From positions 1 to 64,000 of the forward strand of contig CAYLHG010000004.1 of NCBI GenBank assembly GCA_964383495.1: a stretch of DNA of 64,000 bases, in the 5' to 3' direction. Source of the stretch: CAWKDC01 sp964383495 (lineage in GTDB: Bacteria > Pseudomonadota > Gammaproteobacteria > JABCZS01). The position numbers and the translations under genes are program-made. Numbering within the stretch: position 1 is the stretch's first letter; every line of letters begins with the position of its first letter. The notes under the pieces were generated by a model. The model ran no database searches, was not told the origin of the DNA, and was given only the letters and a program-made list of their open reading frames with translations. Shown piece after piece: positions 1-8,998 of this stretch.

Positions 1-685
1 CATCAGCAAGAAGAGTATCATCATCTTGCACAGCGCTCTCAATTGCTAAATACTTACTTTCAACTTCACATTGAAGTTCTGTTAAATTTGATCCATAGTG
101 AACAGCTGCGCGTTCCGGTTCATAGGTATTTTTTTGTGATGATGAAATCGGCACAGGTCTAACCTGAGGTTTATCACTCTTAAATGTAAAATGAACGCTT
201 GCCTTTTCAGAAAGGGTAAGCCAATTATTTAACAATGGCTTCCAATCTTTCCAAGAAAATTGTGTGTTTTGGTCGTTAAACATCACGTATGCAGCATGCT
301 CAACGATTTCAAAACGAGCGGCCTCTGAGATGAAAAACGCCAATACTTTCGATGCTGCGTCAGGTAATGTATAATTTGTGTGTTGATTTTTTCCTGCTGC
401 AGATGCGGCCACTTTCACGGCAGCAATGAGCGATTCTAACGATAAGGAAGTATCGGCTTCCGTATAAACTTCAGGAAAATTTATCGCACCTATCTTTGTC
501 AAATACAATCCTTGAGAATCAAGTGTAATCCAAGGAGATTCACATCGGTCGACAATAGCTATTTTGACAAGGAAATTTGATTTATTTACTCGTCTAATTT
601 TGTATAAGAAATCTCCATAAGTGCTACAGTTTGTGATTTCACCGTCAACATTTATTTGTAATTGATATATTTTTTCATTAAACAT
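1..685 (-). CDS. Ribosome-inactivating protein (RIP) domain toxin, 3' end outside window
   Basis: Open for 228 codons from an ATG at 685 and running off the left edge. I read it as an rRNA N-glycosidase of the ricin/Shiga-toxin A-chain family (Pfam RIP), which depurinates the sarcin-ricin loop of 28S rRNA and stops eukaryotic translation. Seen: the core motif FISEAARF at residues 118-125 supplies the Glu121 and Arg124 expected for catalysis. A Trp at 155 lies 34 residues beyond the Glu, the same spacing as ricin Glu177-Trp211. Tyr61 (in QGLYLT) and Tyr74 are candidates for the two substrate-stacking tyrosines. The N-terminus (residues 9-31, STYGDFLYKIR) resembles the usual RIP start, Y-x-x-F-x-x-x-I-R. 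No signal peptide is visible. Residues 160 onward do not match anything I know. A GGGTGA stretch about 8 bases upstream could be the ribosome site. The gene is divergent from the GNAT-GrpB gene. The family call is by eye, not by search. Confidence 0.75.
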   Translation of the reverse strand, partial: MFNEKIYQLQINVDGEITNCSTYGDFLYKIRRVNKSNFLVKIAIVDRCESPWITLDSQGLYLTKIGAINFPEVYTEADTSLSLESLIAAVKVAASAAGKNQHTNYTLPDAASKVLAFFISEAARFEIVEHAAYVMFNDQNTQFSWKDWKPLLNNWLTLSEKASVHFTFKSDKPQVRPVPISSSQKNTYEPERAAVHYGSNLTELQCEVESKYLAIESAVQDDDTLLAD

Positions 686-934
686 TTAAAATTCACCCAT
701 TTGCGTTACTGAATGCCCCCGATTCTAGCACAATTGATTACAAATGCTCACCCTTTCGCCAAGCCAGTTATACTTTGGCCATTGCAGACCAAAGCCATCG
801 CTAGAGAAAACTTCAATTAAGTCTTTTAAAGATAGTCAGCATAATGCCTAGCGATGAGTTATCTGATTCTAGTTATCCCCTGTCTGCTATGGCATAATAT
901 TCTACCGTACTTGAAAATCTTTTTGGATAACATC

Positions 935-1963
935 ATGACCATCTTCCTTGAAACTTCACGATTAATATTAAAAACACATGAGGAGAAGGATCTCGCATAT
1001 GTGGCCAAATTACGATCCAATCTCGATGTAATGAAATATATTGGTGACGGTACTACTCATACTGAAGTGCAAGTGCAACACTTCCTTGACATCACCCTCC
1101 CCTATCAACAAAAACATAATCTTGGTTTTTGTGCGGTGTTTGAAAAATCAACAGGCAATTTTATTGGTCAAGCAGGGCTGTTTCATCTTGGTTACGATGA
1201 CACACAATCTGACATTGAAATTGCCTATCGCTTGTCTCCAAGCTATTGGAATAAAGGTTATGCAACAGAACTCGTTAAGGCCCTCATCCAGTGGGGATTT
1301 GAGCATTTAAATGTTGATAAATTAATCGCGGTCACTCATCCTAACAATACTGCCTCTCAAAAAGTTTTGACAAAATCTGGGCTTGATTTTTGCGGTATTA
1401 GAACATGGTATACGGGAGCAGAGGTTTGTTGGTATGAAATTTATCGAAATGACAATATTGAATTAACACCCTACAATTCGGACTGGCCTGCATTGGCTGA
1501 AAAAGAAATAAAAATACTGGCAGCGTTATTACCTCAAAAACATATCGTTGATATCCAGCATGTGGGTAGCACCGCGATCCCAGGCATGATCGCAAAACCA
1601 ATCATTGACATTCAAATTGCAGTGGATTCTTTAGAAATCATCAAACCTATAGCCATCGAGATACTACAATCGCTTGATTATCAATATTGGCAAGATAACC
1701 CAGACCCAGAAAGACTATTCTTTGTGAAAGGCATGCCACCACTCGGTGAAAAACGTACGCATCATGTGCATATCGTAGAGCCTACATCAAAACATTGGAC
1801 AGGGAAAATCTTATTTAGGGATTATTTGAGAGCCCACCCAGCCGTTGCCCGTGATTATGAACAGTTGAAAATCAACTTGGCAAATAAATACCAACATGAT
1901 CGTGAAGCATATACAGAAGGGAAGAGCCTGTTTCTTCAGGGGATTTTAGGGAAGGTTAAGTGA
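935..1963 (+). CDS. GNAT acetyltransferase fused to a GrpB (UPF0157) nucleotidyltransferase-like domain
   Basis: The reading frame opens at 854, but homology to GNAT proteins begins at the ATG at 935 (MTIFLETSRLILK), so I chose that start; neither start has a strong ribosome site. Residues 1-160 form a RimJ/RimL-type N-acetyltransferase, with the beta1 motif ETxRLxL, the pattern YRLSPSYWNKGYATE (acetyl-CoA pyrophosphate loop region) and HPNNTASQKVLTKSG near the end. Residues 175-342 match GrpB/UPF0157, with the nucleotidyltransferase-fold signature HVGSTAIPGMIAKPIIDI and later HHVHIVE. The acetyl acceptor and the role of the GrpB half are unknown. Both domains occur separately in many bacteria; their fusion is known but unusual. 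A decayed copy of the domain junction lies at 9361-9504. Confidence 0.85.
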   Translation: MTIFLETSRLILKTHEEKDLAYVAKLRSNLDVMKYIGDGTTHTEVQVQHFLDITLPYQQKHNLGFCAVFEKSTGNFIGQAGLFHLGYDDTQSDIEIAYRLSPSYWNKGYATELVKALIQWGFEHLNVDKLIAVTHPNNTASQKVLTKSGLDFCGIRTWYTGAEVCWYEIYRNDNIELTPYNSDWPALAEKEIKILAALLPQKHIVDIQHVGSTAIPGMIAKPIIDIQIAVDSLEIIKPIAIEILQSLDYQYWQDNPDPERLFFVKGMPPLGEKRTHHVHIVEPTSKHWTGKILFRDYLRAHPAVARDYEQLKINLANKYQHDREAYTEGKSLFLQGILGKVK

Positions 1964-2120
1964 AGCGGGTGATTGCAGAATATAGCCCCCCATTGACGCG
2001 TCTATAAAAATAACCTAAAATTTTCACACCCTACCTACTAGAGGTTCAGTCGATGAAAATCTCCCATTAAGTACCCTTTAACAACACCCTTGTTATAATT
2101 AACTTAACGCGAGATATATC

Positions 2121-3563
2121 ATGAACCACAAATCGATTAAGATCCAACATATTAGCCTATTCTTCCCGCATAAAATCTGTTTTCAAGATTTCAGTGCCGA
2201 AATCCCCTATGGCTCACATATTGCGATTATTGGGCGAAATGGCAGCGGTAAATCAAGCCTTCTGGAAATACTGCTGGGCCACATGGAACCCACTGAAGGA
2301 ACGGTAGTCATCGATTCAAGCGCTGAAGTTGCCTATGTACCACAAGTGATTAATAGTTCCGACATGCTTAGCGGTGGACAGCGCTTTAATGAAGCACTCA
2401 CAATGGCTTTAAGCAAAAGCCCTAATGTGTTATTACTCGATGAGCCGACCAATCATCTAGATGCCAGCAACCGGAAATCACTCATGCGGATGCTCAAAGC
2501 ATTTCAGGGCACCTTGATTATCGTGTCTCACGATGTCGAATTGTTACACAACAATGTCGACACATTGTGGCATATTGATCATGGCCACATCAATACATTC
2601 ACTGGAAACTATAATGATTATTTGCGTGAAACGGCAATCAAGCGACAGGCTCTCGCGCAAGAGCTGGCATGTCTTGATCGCGATAAAAAAGAAGTTCATC
2701 AATCTTTGATGAAAGAGCAACAGCGCGCATCCAAAAGCCGCGCTAAAGGTGAAAAAAGCATTGATCAACGCAAATGGCCGACCGTTGTAAGCAAAACCAA
2801 AGCACTCAGCGCCAGTGAAACATCCGGCCGCAAAAAAGCAGATATCACCAAAAAAAGAGATGAACTTAATCAACGATTATCTGAATTACATTTGACTGAA
2901 ATCATTTTACCAAAATTCTCATTAACTGCCGCTGACATTGGAACCAAAATGCTAGTATCAGTGAACGATGGTACCGTTGAATATCCTTCCCATTTCCCTA
3001 CTCTAACAAATATTCATTTTTCAGTTTCATCAAACGAACGCGTCGCGCTGATGGGCGATAACGGCAGTGGGAAAACAACACTCATCAAAGCGATTCTCCA
3101 TTCGCAAGATGTCATCACATCAGGCGAATGGACTCTGCCAAAAATCCCAGATATCGGCTACCTTGATCAACATTATGGAACACTTCAATCTAACCAAACA
3201 GTACTCGAATGCATCCGAGAAATAAGAACCGAATGGACACCCATTGAAGCTCGCCGTCATCTCAATGATTTTCTGTTCCGAAAAAATGAAGAAATCAATG
3301 CGCTGGTTTCAACGTTGTCAGGTGGTGAAAAAGCAAGGCTTAGCCTTGCCAAAATTGCTGCCAAAACACCACGGCTGCTTATATTGGATGAAATGACAAA
3401 CAATATCGATCTAGAGACACGCGAACATATTGTTCAAGTGCTTAAGATCTATCCTGGTGCGATGATTATTATTTCACACGACGAGGATTTTTTGAAAGAA
3501 ATTGGAATTAAATCTTGGTATCGTTGCTGCAATGGAGGAATAACATGCTGGGCCATTTCTTAG
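2121..3563 (+). CDS. ABC-F family ATPase (ribosome-protection type)
   Basis: A soluble protein with two ATP-binding cassettes and no membrane segment, the ABC-F layout; such proteins act on the ribosome and not in transport. Cassette 1 has Walker A GRNGSGKS (38-45), signature LSGGQR (83-88) and Walker B LLLDEPTNHLD. Cassette 2 has GDNGSGKTT, LSGGEKARLSLAK and LLILDEMTNNID. Walker A and signature in cassette 1 are only about 40 residues apart, so the helical subdomain is very short, as in the Vga/Msr/Lsa antibiotic-resistance ABC-F proteins. The linker (about 190-260) is Lys/Arg-rich. In cassette 2 the usual Pro of DEPTN is Met. At 480 residues it is shorter than most relatives. Whether it protects from a drug cannot be told. 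It stands alone between convergent neighbours. Confidence 0.88.
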   Translation: MNHKSIKIQHISLFFPHKICFQDFSAEIPYGSHIAIIGRNGSGKSSLLEILLGHMEPTEGTVVIDSSAEVAYVPQVINSSDMLSGGQRFNEALTMALSKSPNVLLLDEPTNHLDASNRKSLMRMLKAFQGTLIIVSHDVELLHNNVDTLWHIDHGHINTFTGNYNDYLRETAIKRQALAQELACLDRDKKEVHQSLMKEQQRASKSRAKGEKSIDQRKWPTVVSKTKALSASETSGRKKADITKKRDELNQRLSELHLTEIILPKFSLTAADIGTKMLVSVNDGTVEYPSHFPTLTNIHFSVSSNERVALMGDNGSGKTTLIKAILHSQDVITSGEWTLPKIPDIGYLDQHYGTLQSNQTVLECIREIRTEWTPIEARRHLNDFLFRKNEEINALVSTLSGGEKARLSLAKIAAKTPRLLILDEMTNNIDLETREHIVQVLKIYPGAMIIISHDEDFLKEIGIKSWYRCCNGGITCWAIS

Positions 3564-3604
3564 GCCTGCGAGCCATGTCGAAGCGTTGGCAAATGTTAAA
3601 AATA

Positions 3605-6600
3605 TTATTTAGGCAACCTTTGCAATGAATTCGAATGTGTTTTATTCTTACTCATTAATGTTGCCGAATCGCTTCTCCATTGATGAGATTCACGTTGCCA
3701 AAGCAGAGGGTAAGAAGTGGGCGAGGCAAAGCTTTCAGGATTTTTCCATTGCTGATACAAAGAATAAGCAGTTTGCGGATTAACATCTTTGGGCAAGCTT
3801 TCAAGTAATTCAGCTGCTTCTTCGGCAGCAATGGTCAAGTCATCAAGTGTCTCATTCATGCGCGTAAATTTATAATCAATTGTCTGTAGATCAGTTGATT
3901 TAACCCTGTCATTTTTCAATATCAAATTAATTTGATGTTTAAGATTCTTGAGCGTTTGAGCAATCCAATCATGTTCTTCTTGGTATCCTATTAAGGAGAT
4001 TTTATATAAGATTTTAAGACGATCCTTCATTATTGGCAATTCATTGAGCATAGCTGACAAATGAGCTACCTCTTCATCGGTTAAGATATGCATCTGATAA
4101 GATGATAAAGAAGGTGCTATGTAAGAATGATAAACATAAGATAAAAGCGTGAGATTATCGTTCAGAGATATTGATTGCACATAATCAGAGCAGATGTCTC
4201 TATAGCTAGGCGTATAGGTAGGGTCCGAGTTGGTATCATGGTTTGTATCGATATTCTGAAACAGTAGTCCCGTAAGTGAATTCATCTCACCCATAAAAAC
4301 AGAAGAGGAATGAATGCTTGATGCAGCACTTGTAGCAAAAGGAACTTCTTTGGCAGTTTCATGCGCATCATAAAATATGTCGTCAGCTTCATAGAAAGTT
4401 TCATCTGCATCCACATTGTCGTCATTGTTATAACCATCATCCAGACTTGGTTTGAATACAGAAAGTGCGCGGATGCTGTTTTCAATATCTTGATGATACA
4501 CAGGCATATGTTTGTCATGGTTTGAACGAACATAATCGATAACACTCATATCTGCTGGCACCGCCTTGAGAGATGCTGCTACTGCGCTATTCTGTGCGGT
4601 CGCTGAATCCACATTGGTTAACTCTGCAGATAGAGATTCTGTAATAGTATGGCTATCTGGGAGATGTGAAAGTATCGCTTGCTCTGGATCAGGTACACCC
4701 ATTATTTTAAGAAACAGGCTGATCATGTAACGTTTCTCGTCTACTGTTTTAAACATTGGCAAGAGCTCTGTATAATGTGCCTCATATTTTTTGCTCAATA
4801 AATTCGATTGTTGATACTCAGTAAAGGCATCATGAATGCGTTTTTCATGTTCAAAGGTCCTGTTCATCTTGCGATCTTCAATCCTAGAAACATGAGAAGC
4901 TAACCAAATCGAGATATGTTGCTTGGTATAAATGGGAAAAACATAATCTTCGCAAATAGTTTCGACAATATCTGGTGGGTACTTATGTTCAAGCCCTTGG
5001 TCAGGGATACCTGCGCACAAACTCTGTTCCATACTTTCTGGGCTTATCGAAGTGTCATTTCTTAGATCCGATGCAATCTTACTGCGTGAGACAGGATCAG
5101 CATAGTCCAAAAAAAGATCCGCAACAGGCACACTTATTCGATCATGGTAGTAAAATTCAAAGGACAGCGACACTTTAATAGGTTCATATTTTTGTGATAG
5201 ATTCAGAATGGCAGATTGAACCTTATTTGTTGGTTTGAAGTGTCTTTCAAGCTCCTGGCTAAGCTCTTCTAATTCTATCGCATTCTTTAAAATGCCCAAT
5301 TCGTTAAAATAAGGTCTTCCTGTATCAAGCAAAGGCATATGAACCGTAAAAATAAATTGACCTAGGCCTAATCTTTCCAATTGGGACAAATCATTAGGGA
5401 GGGATATGGGCGTACCGCGTAACAATGGCGCAATAGTGGTTCTTGGGTTTATAGCTTGTAAAGCGCTAACAATGTACCGATTAAGACGGGTGGGCAGAAG
5501 CACAATACGGGGAATTTGATAAAAAGGAGTGGCATTCGTAAAAGGTGAAACCGTACGATTTTTGTCATGATAGAACGCATATTCACTTTCCACTTGCGTT
5601 TTTAAGTGAATATTTAGGAATTCCAAAGATGACAGCATATCATGGTGAGCAGCCATGACTGGATTAGGTTTAAAGTTGATGATATCAGTTAATGCAGGTA
5701 CATTGCTCCATTGCACTAGATCTCTTGCAGCCACGCGTTTTGCATGATCCTGTTCGATCATTTCTGAGATATCACCCAGCGCTTGTGTATAGTCTTGCCA
5801 TAAGCCTTCAAACAAGGCTTGATTGCTTGCAATACTTTGATAAAAACGTTGAATATTTCTTCCTGATTTAATGTAATTATCGACCCTTGTCCCATCAGGG
5901 TCGTATTGGTCAACATGAGCAGCGTCCACACCTATGCGCAGCTTGATAGTTTCCTTGGCCAGTTTCAGCCAAAGCCTCGCATTAGCGATATTTGCCATGA
6001 TAGAAGGGTCATTGCCAATCGTTTCCAAAGGAATATCAGATAAAGAAATCTTGAAGTTATTTTCGACATATGCCTTTAAAAAATCAGGCTGGATAATGAG
6101 ATAATCCATCACTTCAGGTGTGAGCTGATCAGGTAAAGCGATGGCGTTACCCGCAGACAAGGGGCGCCCTGCCCTCCCGAGCATCCAGAGTTGAAGATGT
6201 GTTTCATGTTTTTTATAATCCTCATAACTCATGGTTGCCAGATTTTCAGTATTAATCTGTGTAAAGCAGTCATTCAATTCTGCCATCCAAATTTCACCGA
6301 AACCTGTGTTCAACATTGCTTTAACTTGATGAAAATGATGCTCAGTTCTTTCGTGATTATATTGATTCATAACACGAGCGAGCTGAAAATCTTTTGCAAT
6401 TTTCAGCAGCCCATATCGGAATCCTTCCATGAGTGTAAGAACATTTTTATCAATCGTGGAAACTCTATCCCATAGCATTTTAAAGTTCCGATCAGCTTGC
6501 CGCTCCAATCGATTAAATCCTTCGGTGACGACATCCTCTAGGGTGGGCCCATCGTCGTCACTCATCTGCATCGCGCCAACAACAAACCCGAGGAAACTAG

Positions 6601-7966
6601 CAACTACTGCTACAGGGGGGACAAGAGCCATTGAAGCCATGGAAACCGTTGATGCAACACCGATTGCGCCTCCTAGGATTCTGCCAGCTTTTTCTATCCT
6701 TTCATTGCTTCCTATGATACCCACATATGCTGTTATGTCAGCAATCGCTTGAGCTGATTCTATGTTCCACTTATACTTCTTTAATTTAGCCTGATCTGCT
6801 GGATCTAGAGGGCGCTCAGCATCCAGCTTTTTTTGAGTATTGCTCACGTGGTTATAAATACGCTTAATGGGCTCGTTCGCAATAACATTGTATTCATTGG
6901 GCAAAAGGCTGGTTATTTCTAGTTCTTTGCGAACCTCTTCGACAATTGCATCCGTTAAAAACGAAGGGTAAATAGCAATTTCATTTTCTACCGACCTCAA
7001 ATCAATGTTTTTATGTTGCGAAACAGGTGAATAATTTTTATTGATCTTAGGATGGCCATCATTACCAAGTGTCATGGCTTTAGCAAATTCATGTCTCGCC
7101 ATTTTATTCAATTGATTTCCAATCTTTACGTTACCTGTTATTTGCGTAAAGGACGCACCCAAATTACCGAACGCTAATGATTCAACAAGCTCATCGAGTG
7201 TCCTGAATGAGCGCAAAGCCAACTCGTTATCGATAGACTCTTGGATCGCATAATCCACTTCCTGTCGAACCAGCATGTATGACTCTGGCAATAGTTTGTT
7301 TACCCTATTTGACACGGCCCGTGACAACCGATTGACACTGTCTGCTAATGCACTCCCAGCTTCAGGAATATGGAGTATTCCATTGGCGATTTGCAGATGA
7401 AGAAAATCGCTGGCACCGTCCATCAAATCGGGTCGAGTAAAACTGCGGCGGGTTCTTTTTGTATCTGGTAATGATATTTCATCAATAAATGGCTCAATAT
7501 AATCCACCCCGATATCGGTCAACGTGCGCAATACAGATTTATCTATACGATAGTGTTTTCGCGCTGCTTGTGCGCTATGGTCGAACTTATTCACAAGATT
7601 ATTAACCGAATAACCGCCTCCCATGTATCCAGCGACTGATCCTGCTAAACCAAATGCTCCGCCACAGATTAATAAGCCCCACGGTCCTCCTGCAGCACAG
7701 GTCATCATACCTACCTTAGCAGAAGAGGTGCCTATCGTAACTGCCCCTGTCCAACTAGCGACGATTCTGATGCCTTCTTGAACAACCACCTTGTTGTCGT
7801 TTGTTTCCTGGCTCACCTGATAAGCATCATATAAGTTAATGGCATCCGACGCCGCACCTATTCCCGTGATGCCCCGTCCGGCCATTTTCAGGATAGTAGC
7901 AACAGTTTGAACAAAGGGCGCTTTATAATTTGGATTGTAAATATAGTTGCTTCTCAAAGAATTCAC
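3605..7966 (-). CDS. Giant 1453-residue protein, probable body of an interrupted ADP-ribosyltransferase toxin
   Basis: The first usable start is a GTG at 7966, but the same frame continues upstream without a stop for 55 more codons to 8132 and beyond that into the ADP-ribosyltransferase fragment, so this is probably the C-terminal body of one long protein. Visible: a Gly/Ala-rich hydrophobic stretch at residues 66-118 that could be a membrane hairpin, a basic RTRR site at 171-174, a second hydrophobic stretch at 430-467, an amphipathic region after it (about 475-550), then a long, mostly helical part with an acidic low-complexity patch near 1150-1190 (Asp/Glu/Tyr-rich). I recognise no named domain in the body. 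An AGGA lies directly against the GTG, too close for a normal ribosome site, so independent translation is doubtful. Flanked by 41 bases from the convergent ABC-F gene. Confidence 0.7.
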   Translation of the reverse strand: MNSLRSNYIYNPNYKAPFVQTVATILKMAGRGITGIGAASDAINLYDAYQVSQETNDNKVVVQEGIRIVASWTGAVTIGTSSAKVGMMTCAAGGPWGLLICGGAFGLAGSVAGYMGGGYSVNNLVNKFDHSAQAARKHYRIDKSVLRTLTDIGVDYIEPFIDEISLPDTKRTRRSFTRPDLMDGASDFLHLQIANGILHIPEAGSALADSVNRLSRAVSNRVNKLLPESYMLVRQEVDYAIQESIDNELALRSFRTLDELVESLAFGNLGASFTQITGNVKIGNQLNKMARHEFAKAMTLGNDGHPKINKNYSPVSQHKNIDLRSVENEIAIYPSFLTDAIVEEVRKELEITSLLPNEYNVIANEPIKRIYNHVSNTQKKLDAERPLDPADQAKLKKYKWNIESAQAIADITAYVGIIGSNERIEKAGRILGGAIGVASTVSMASMALVPPVAVVASFLGFVVGAMQMSDDDGPTLEDVVTEGFNRLERQADRNFKMLWDRVSTIDKNVLTLMEGFRYGLLKIAKDFQLARVMNQYNHERTEHHFHQVKAMLNTGFGEIWMAELNDCFTQINTENLATMSYEDYKKHETHLQLWMLGRAGRPLSAGNAIALPDQLTPEVMDYLIIQPDFLKAYVENNFKISLSDIPLETIGNDPSIMANIANARLWLKLAKETIKLRIGVDAAHVDQYDPDGTRVDNYIKSGRNIQRFYQSIASNQALFEGLWQDYTQALGDISEMIEQDHAKRVAARDLVQWSNVPALTDIINFKPNPVMAAHHDMLSSLEFLNIHLKTQVESEYAFYHDKNRTVSPFTNATPFYQIPRIVLLPTRLNRYIVSALQAINPRTTIAPLLRGTPISLPNDLSQLERLGLGQFIFTVHMPLLDTGRPYFNELGILKNAIELEELSQELERHFKPTNKVQSAILNLSQKYEPIKVSLSFEFYYHDRISVPVADLFLDYADPVSRSKIASDLRNDTSISPESMEQSLCAGIPDQGLEHKYPPDIVETICEDYVFPIYTKQHISIWLASHVSRIEDRKMNRTFEHEKRIHDAFTEYQQSNLLSKKYEAHYTELLPMFKTVDEKRYMISLFLKIMGVPDPEQAILSHLPDSHTITESLSAELTNVDSATAQNSAVAASLKAVPADMSVIDYVRSNHDKHMPVYHQDIENSIRALSVFKPSLDDGYNNDDNVDADETFYEADDIFYDAHETAKEVPFATSAASSIHSSSVFMGEMNSLTGLLFQNIDTNHDTNSDPTYTPSYRDICSDYVQSISLNDNLTLLSYVYHSYIAPSLSSYQMHILTDEEVAHLSAMLNELPIMKDRLKILYKISLIGYQEEHDWIAQTLKNLKHQINLILKNDRVKSTDLQTIDYKFTRMNETLDDLTIAAEEAAELLESLPKDVNPQTAYSLYQQWKNPESFASPTSYPLLWQRESHQWRSDSATLMSKNKTHSNSLQRLPK
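7445..7456 (-). other. Furin-like RTRR site encoded in the giant protein
   Basis: Residues 170-175 of the giant frame read KRTRRS, which fits the furin consensus R-x-K/R-R followed by Ser. It lies after the first hydrophobic stretch and after the position of the catalytic domain, where many AB toxins are nicked. A four-residue motif occurs often by chance, so this is only a suggestion. Confidence 0.25.
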
Positions 7967-8131
7967 TCCTTCTTGAGGAGAGAATATTTTCTGCGCGCGT
8001 CTAATGTCAGTATTTTTAATACGAGAGGGAACAGCTACTTCTTGTTCAGCATTGTATAGTTTAAGTCGTTCAGGATCAATGGCGCGTCCATTCCTTATCT
8101 CCTCTTGCTCCCTTCCTACCCCCTCATCGCC
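7967..8131 (-). pseudogene. Second half of the ADP-ribosyltransferase catalytic domain, in frame but without a start
   Basis: Reading the minus strand in the frame of both neighbours gives 55 open codons after the last stop and before the GTG at 7966. They end in AEQEVAVPSRIKNTDIRRA, which matches the catalytic-glutamate region of pertussis toxin S1 (YQSEYLAHRRIPPENIRRV) and cholera toxin A (EQEVSALGGIP). The two glutamates of the E-x-E pair are codons 142 and 144 counted from the ATG at 8470. No ATG, GTG or TTG with a ribosome site lies in this stretch. It links the toxin fragment at 8153-8470 to the giant downstream frame, so all three are one ancestral gene. Confidence 0.75.
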
Positions 8132-8152
8132 TCAAAGCTAACAATTAATCTC

Positions 8153-8470
8153 CTAAAGATAGGCTGTTTCTCCTGGTTCCAATGCTGCTGGAAATTTTGC
8201 TGCTTCCATTTTTTTTTTGGATGTTGAAATATATCCGCTATCTTGAACCCAGTTCGGATTTGATTCACCAAATGGATCTAAATGGCTCCAAAGATTTAGG
8301 TTGCCTCCTTTTGATTTCATCCCCTCTGGAAAAGCACTATCAGGTGCTTGAGAAGTTCCTCTGTATAAGAAATCAGTCTGAATGTTAGTTGCTTCGTTTG
8401 AAAAATACACTTTCGGTAACTTGTCGTCATCTGATTGAGCAGCATCCTTAGTAGTTTCTTTTCTTTGCAT
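8153..8470 (-). pseudogene. N-terminal half of a pertussis/cholera-type mono-ADP-ribosyltransferase, cut by stop codons
   Basis: I place the start at the ATG at 8470, which has AAGGA eight bases upstream; the frame also offers a GTG at 8491. The 105-residue product carries the first two ADP-ribosyltransferase motifs of the R-S-E (cholera/pertussis) class: FLYRGTSQAPDSAF, whose Arg37 is the NAD-binding Arg, and GYISTSKK, the STS motif at 82-84. It ends at a TAG (8153-8155) just after GETAYL, where relatives continue YIYEV. Two further in-frame stops follow (TAG 8138-8140, TGA 8132-8134), then the frame reopens with the E-x-E motif. The fragment lacks the catalytic glutamate and cannot be active alone. 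No signal peptide is visible. Known relatives modify host G proteins; the target here is unknown. Confidence 0.78.
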
Positions 8471-8587
8471 TCTATACTTCCTTGCGTCCACAGCGAATTA
8501 AATAAATTGTATAGTGAAATTGTTGGCTATGTCAATAATAATGGTTTAATGTTATGGGCACGCTATTTGTTCAGCTGAGAGTGGTTT

Positions 8588-8998
8588 TTATTCTGTCAGA
8601 TTTTGCACGTGTTTAACGATACCCTCATCCATGCAATCCCAGACCTGCGCATCCTCTGTCCATAAATGCATTTGCGGCTTGAATTGCGTTGGATCATCTA
8701 AACTTGATGCGCTGATTAATTTCAAACCATGCAGCTTATCGCTTCTGAAAAATAATCTTGAACCACATTCCGTGCAAAATCCACGATAAACAGATTGTTT
8801 GCTTCCCCCTATTGATTGGTACTCTTTATAATTACCTGTGATTTCTAAACCTTCAGCAGGCAACGCTATCCATGCAATGTAACCTGCGCCGGTCGAGCGT
8901 TGACAAGAGCGACAATGGCAAAATCCCATGGCCAACGGTTCTGCATTCACTGTGTACCCCACCGCACCGCATAAGCAACCGCCCGTCATATGTTTCAT
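8588..8998 (-). CDS. GFA/CENP-V domain zinc protein
   Basis: 136 residues, the usual length of single-domain members of the GFA (glutathione-dependent formaldehyde-activating)/CENP-V family. Zinc ligands are visible: GGCLCGAV near the N-terminus, CHCRSC around residue 27-32, and GFCTECGSRLFF around 73-84. The family was named for an enzyme joining formaldehyde to glutathione, but most members have no shown activity, so I give no substrate. The gene stands alone, transcribed away from the repeat-rich stretch at 9.0-9.55 kb. The start could be Met1 or Met4; no strong ribosome site decides it. Confidence 0.85.
   Translation of the reverse strand: MKHMTGGCLCGAVGYTVNAEPLAMGFCHCRSCQRSTGAGYIAWIALPAEGLEITGNYKEYQSIGGSKQSVYRGFCTECGSRLFFRSDKLHGLKLISASSLDDPTQFKPQMHLWTEDAQVWDCMDEGIVKHVQNLTE

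Noticed and set aside
773..794. Small hairpin CTTTGG-loop-CCAAAG between the RIP and GNAT genes
   Set aside because: Six-base stem with a ten-base loop is expected by chance and has no T-run.
854..934. Upstream extension of the GNAT-GrpB protein
   Set aside because: Hydrophobic leader without ribosome site; GNAT homology begins at 935.
3480..3563. Frameshifted C-terminus of the ABC-F protein
   Set aside because: The end (SWYRCCNGGITCW) looks unusual, but I see no better continuation in another frame.
8132..8155. Programmed stop-codon read-through or recoding joining the two halves of the ADP-ribosyltransferase
   Set aside because: Three stops of two kinds (TAG, TAG, TGA) within eight codons make read-through improbable; nonsense mutation or sequence error is simpler.
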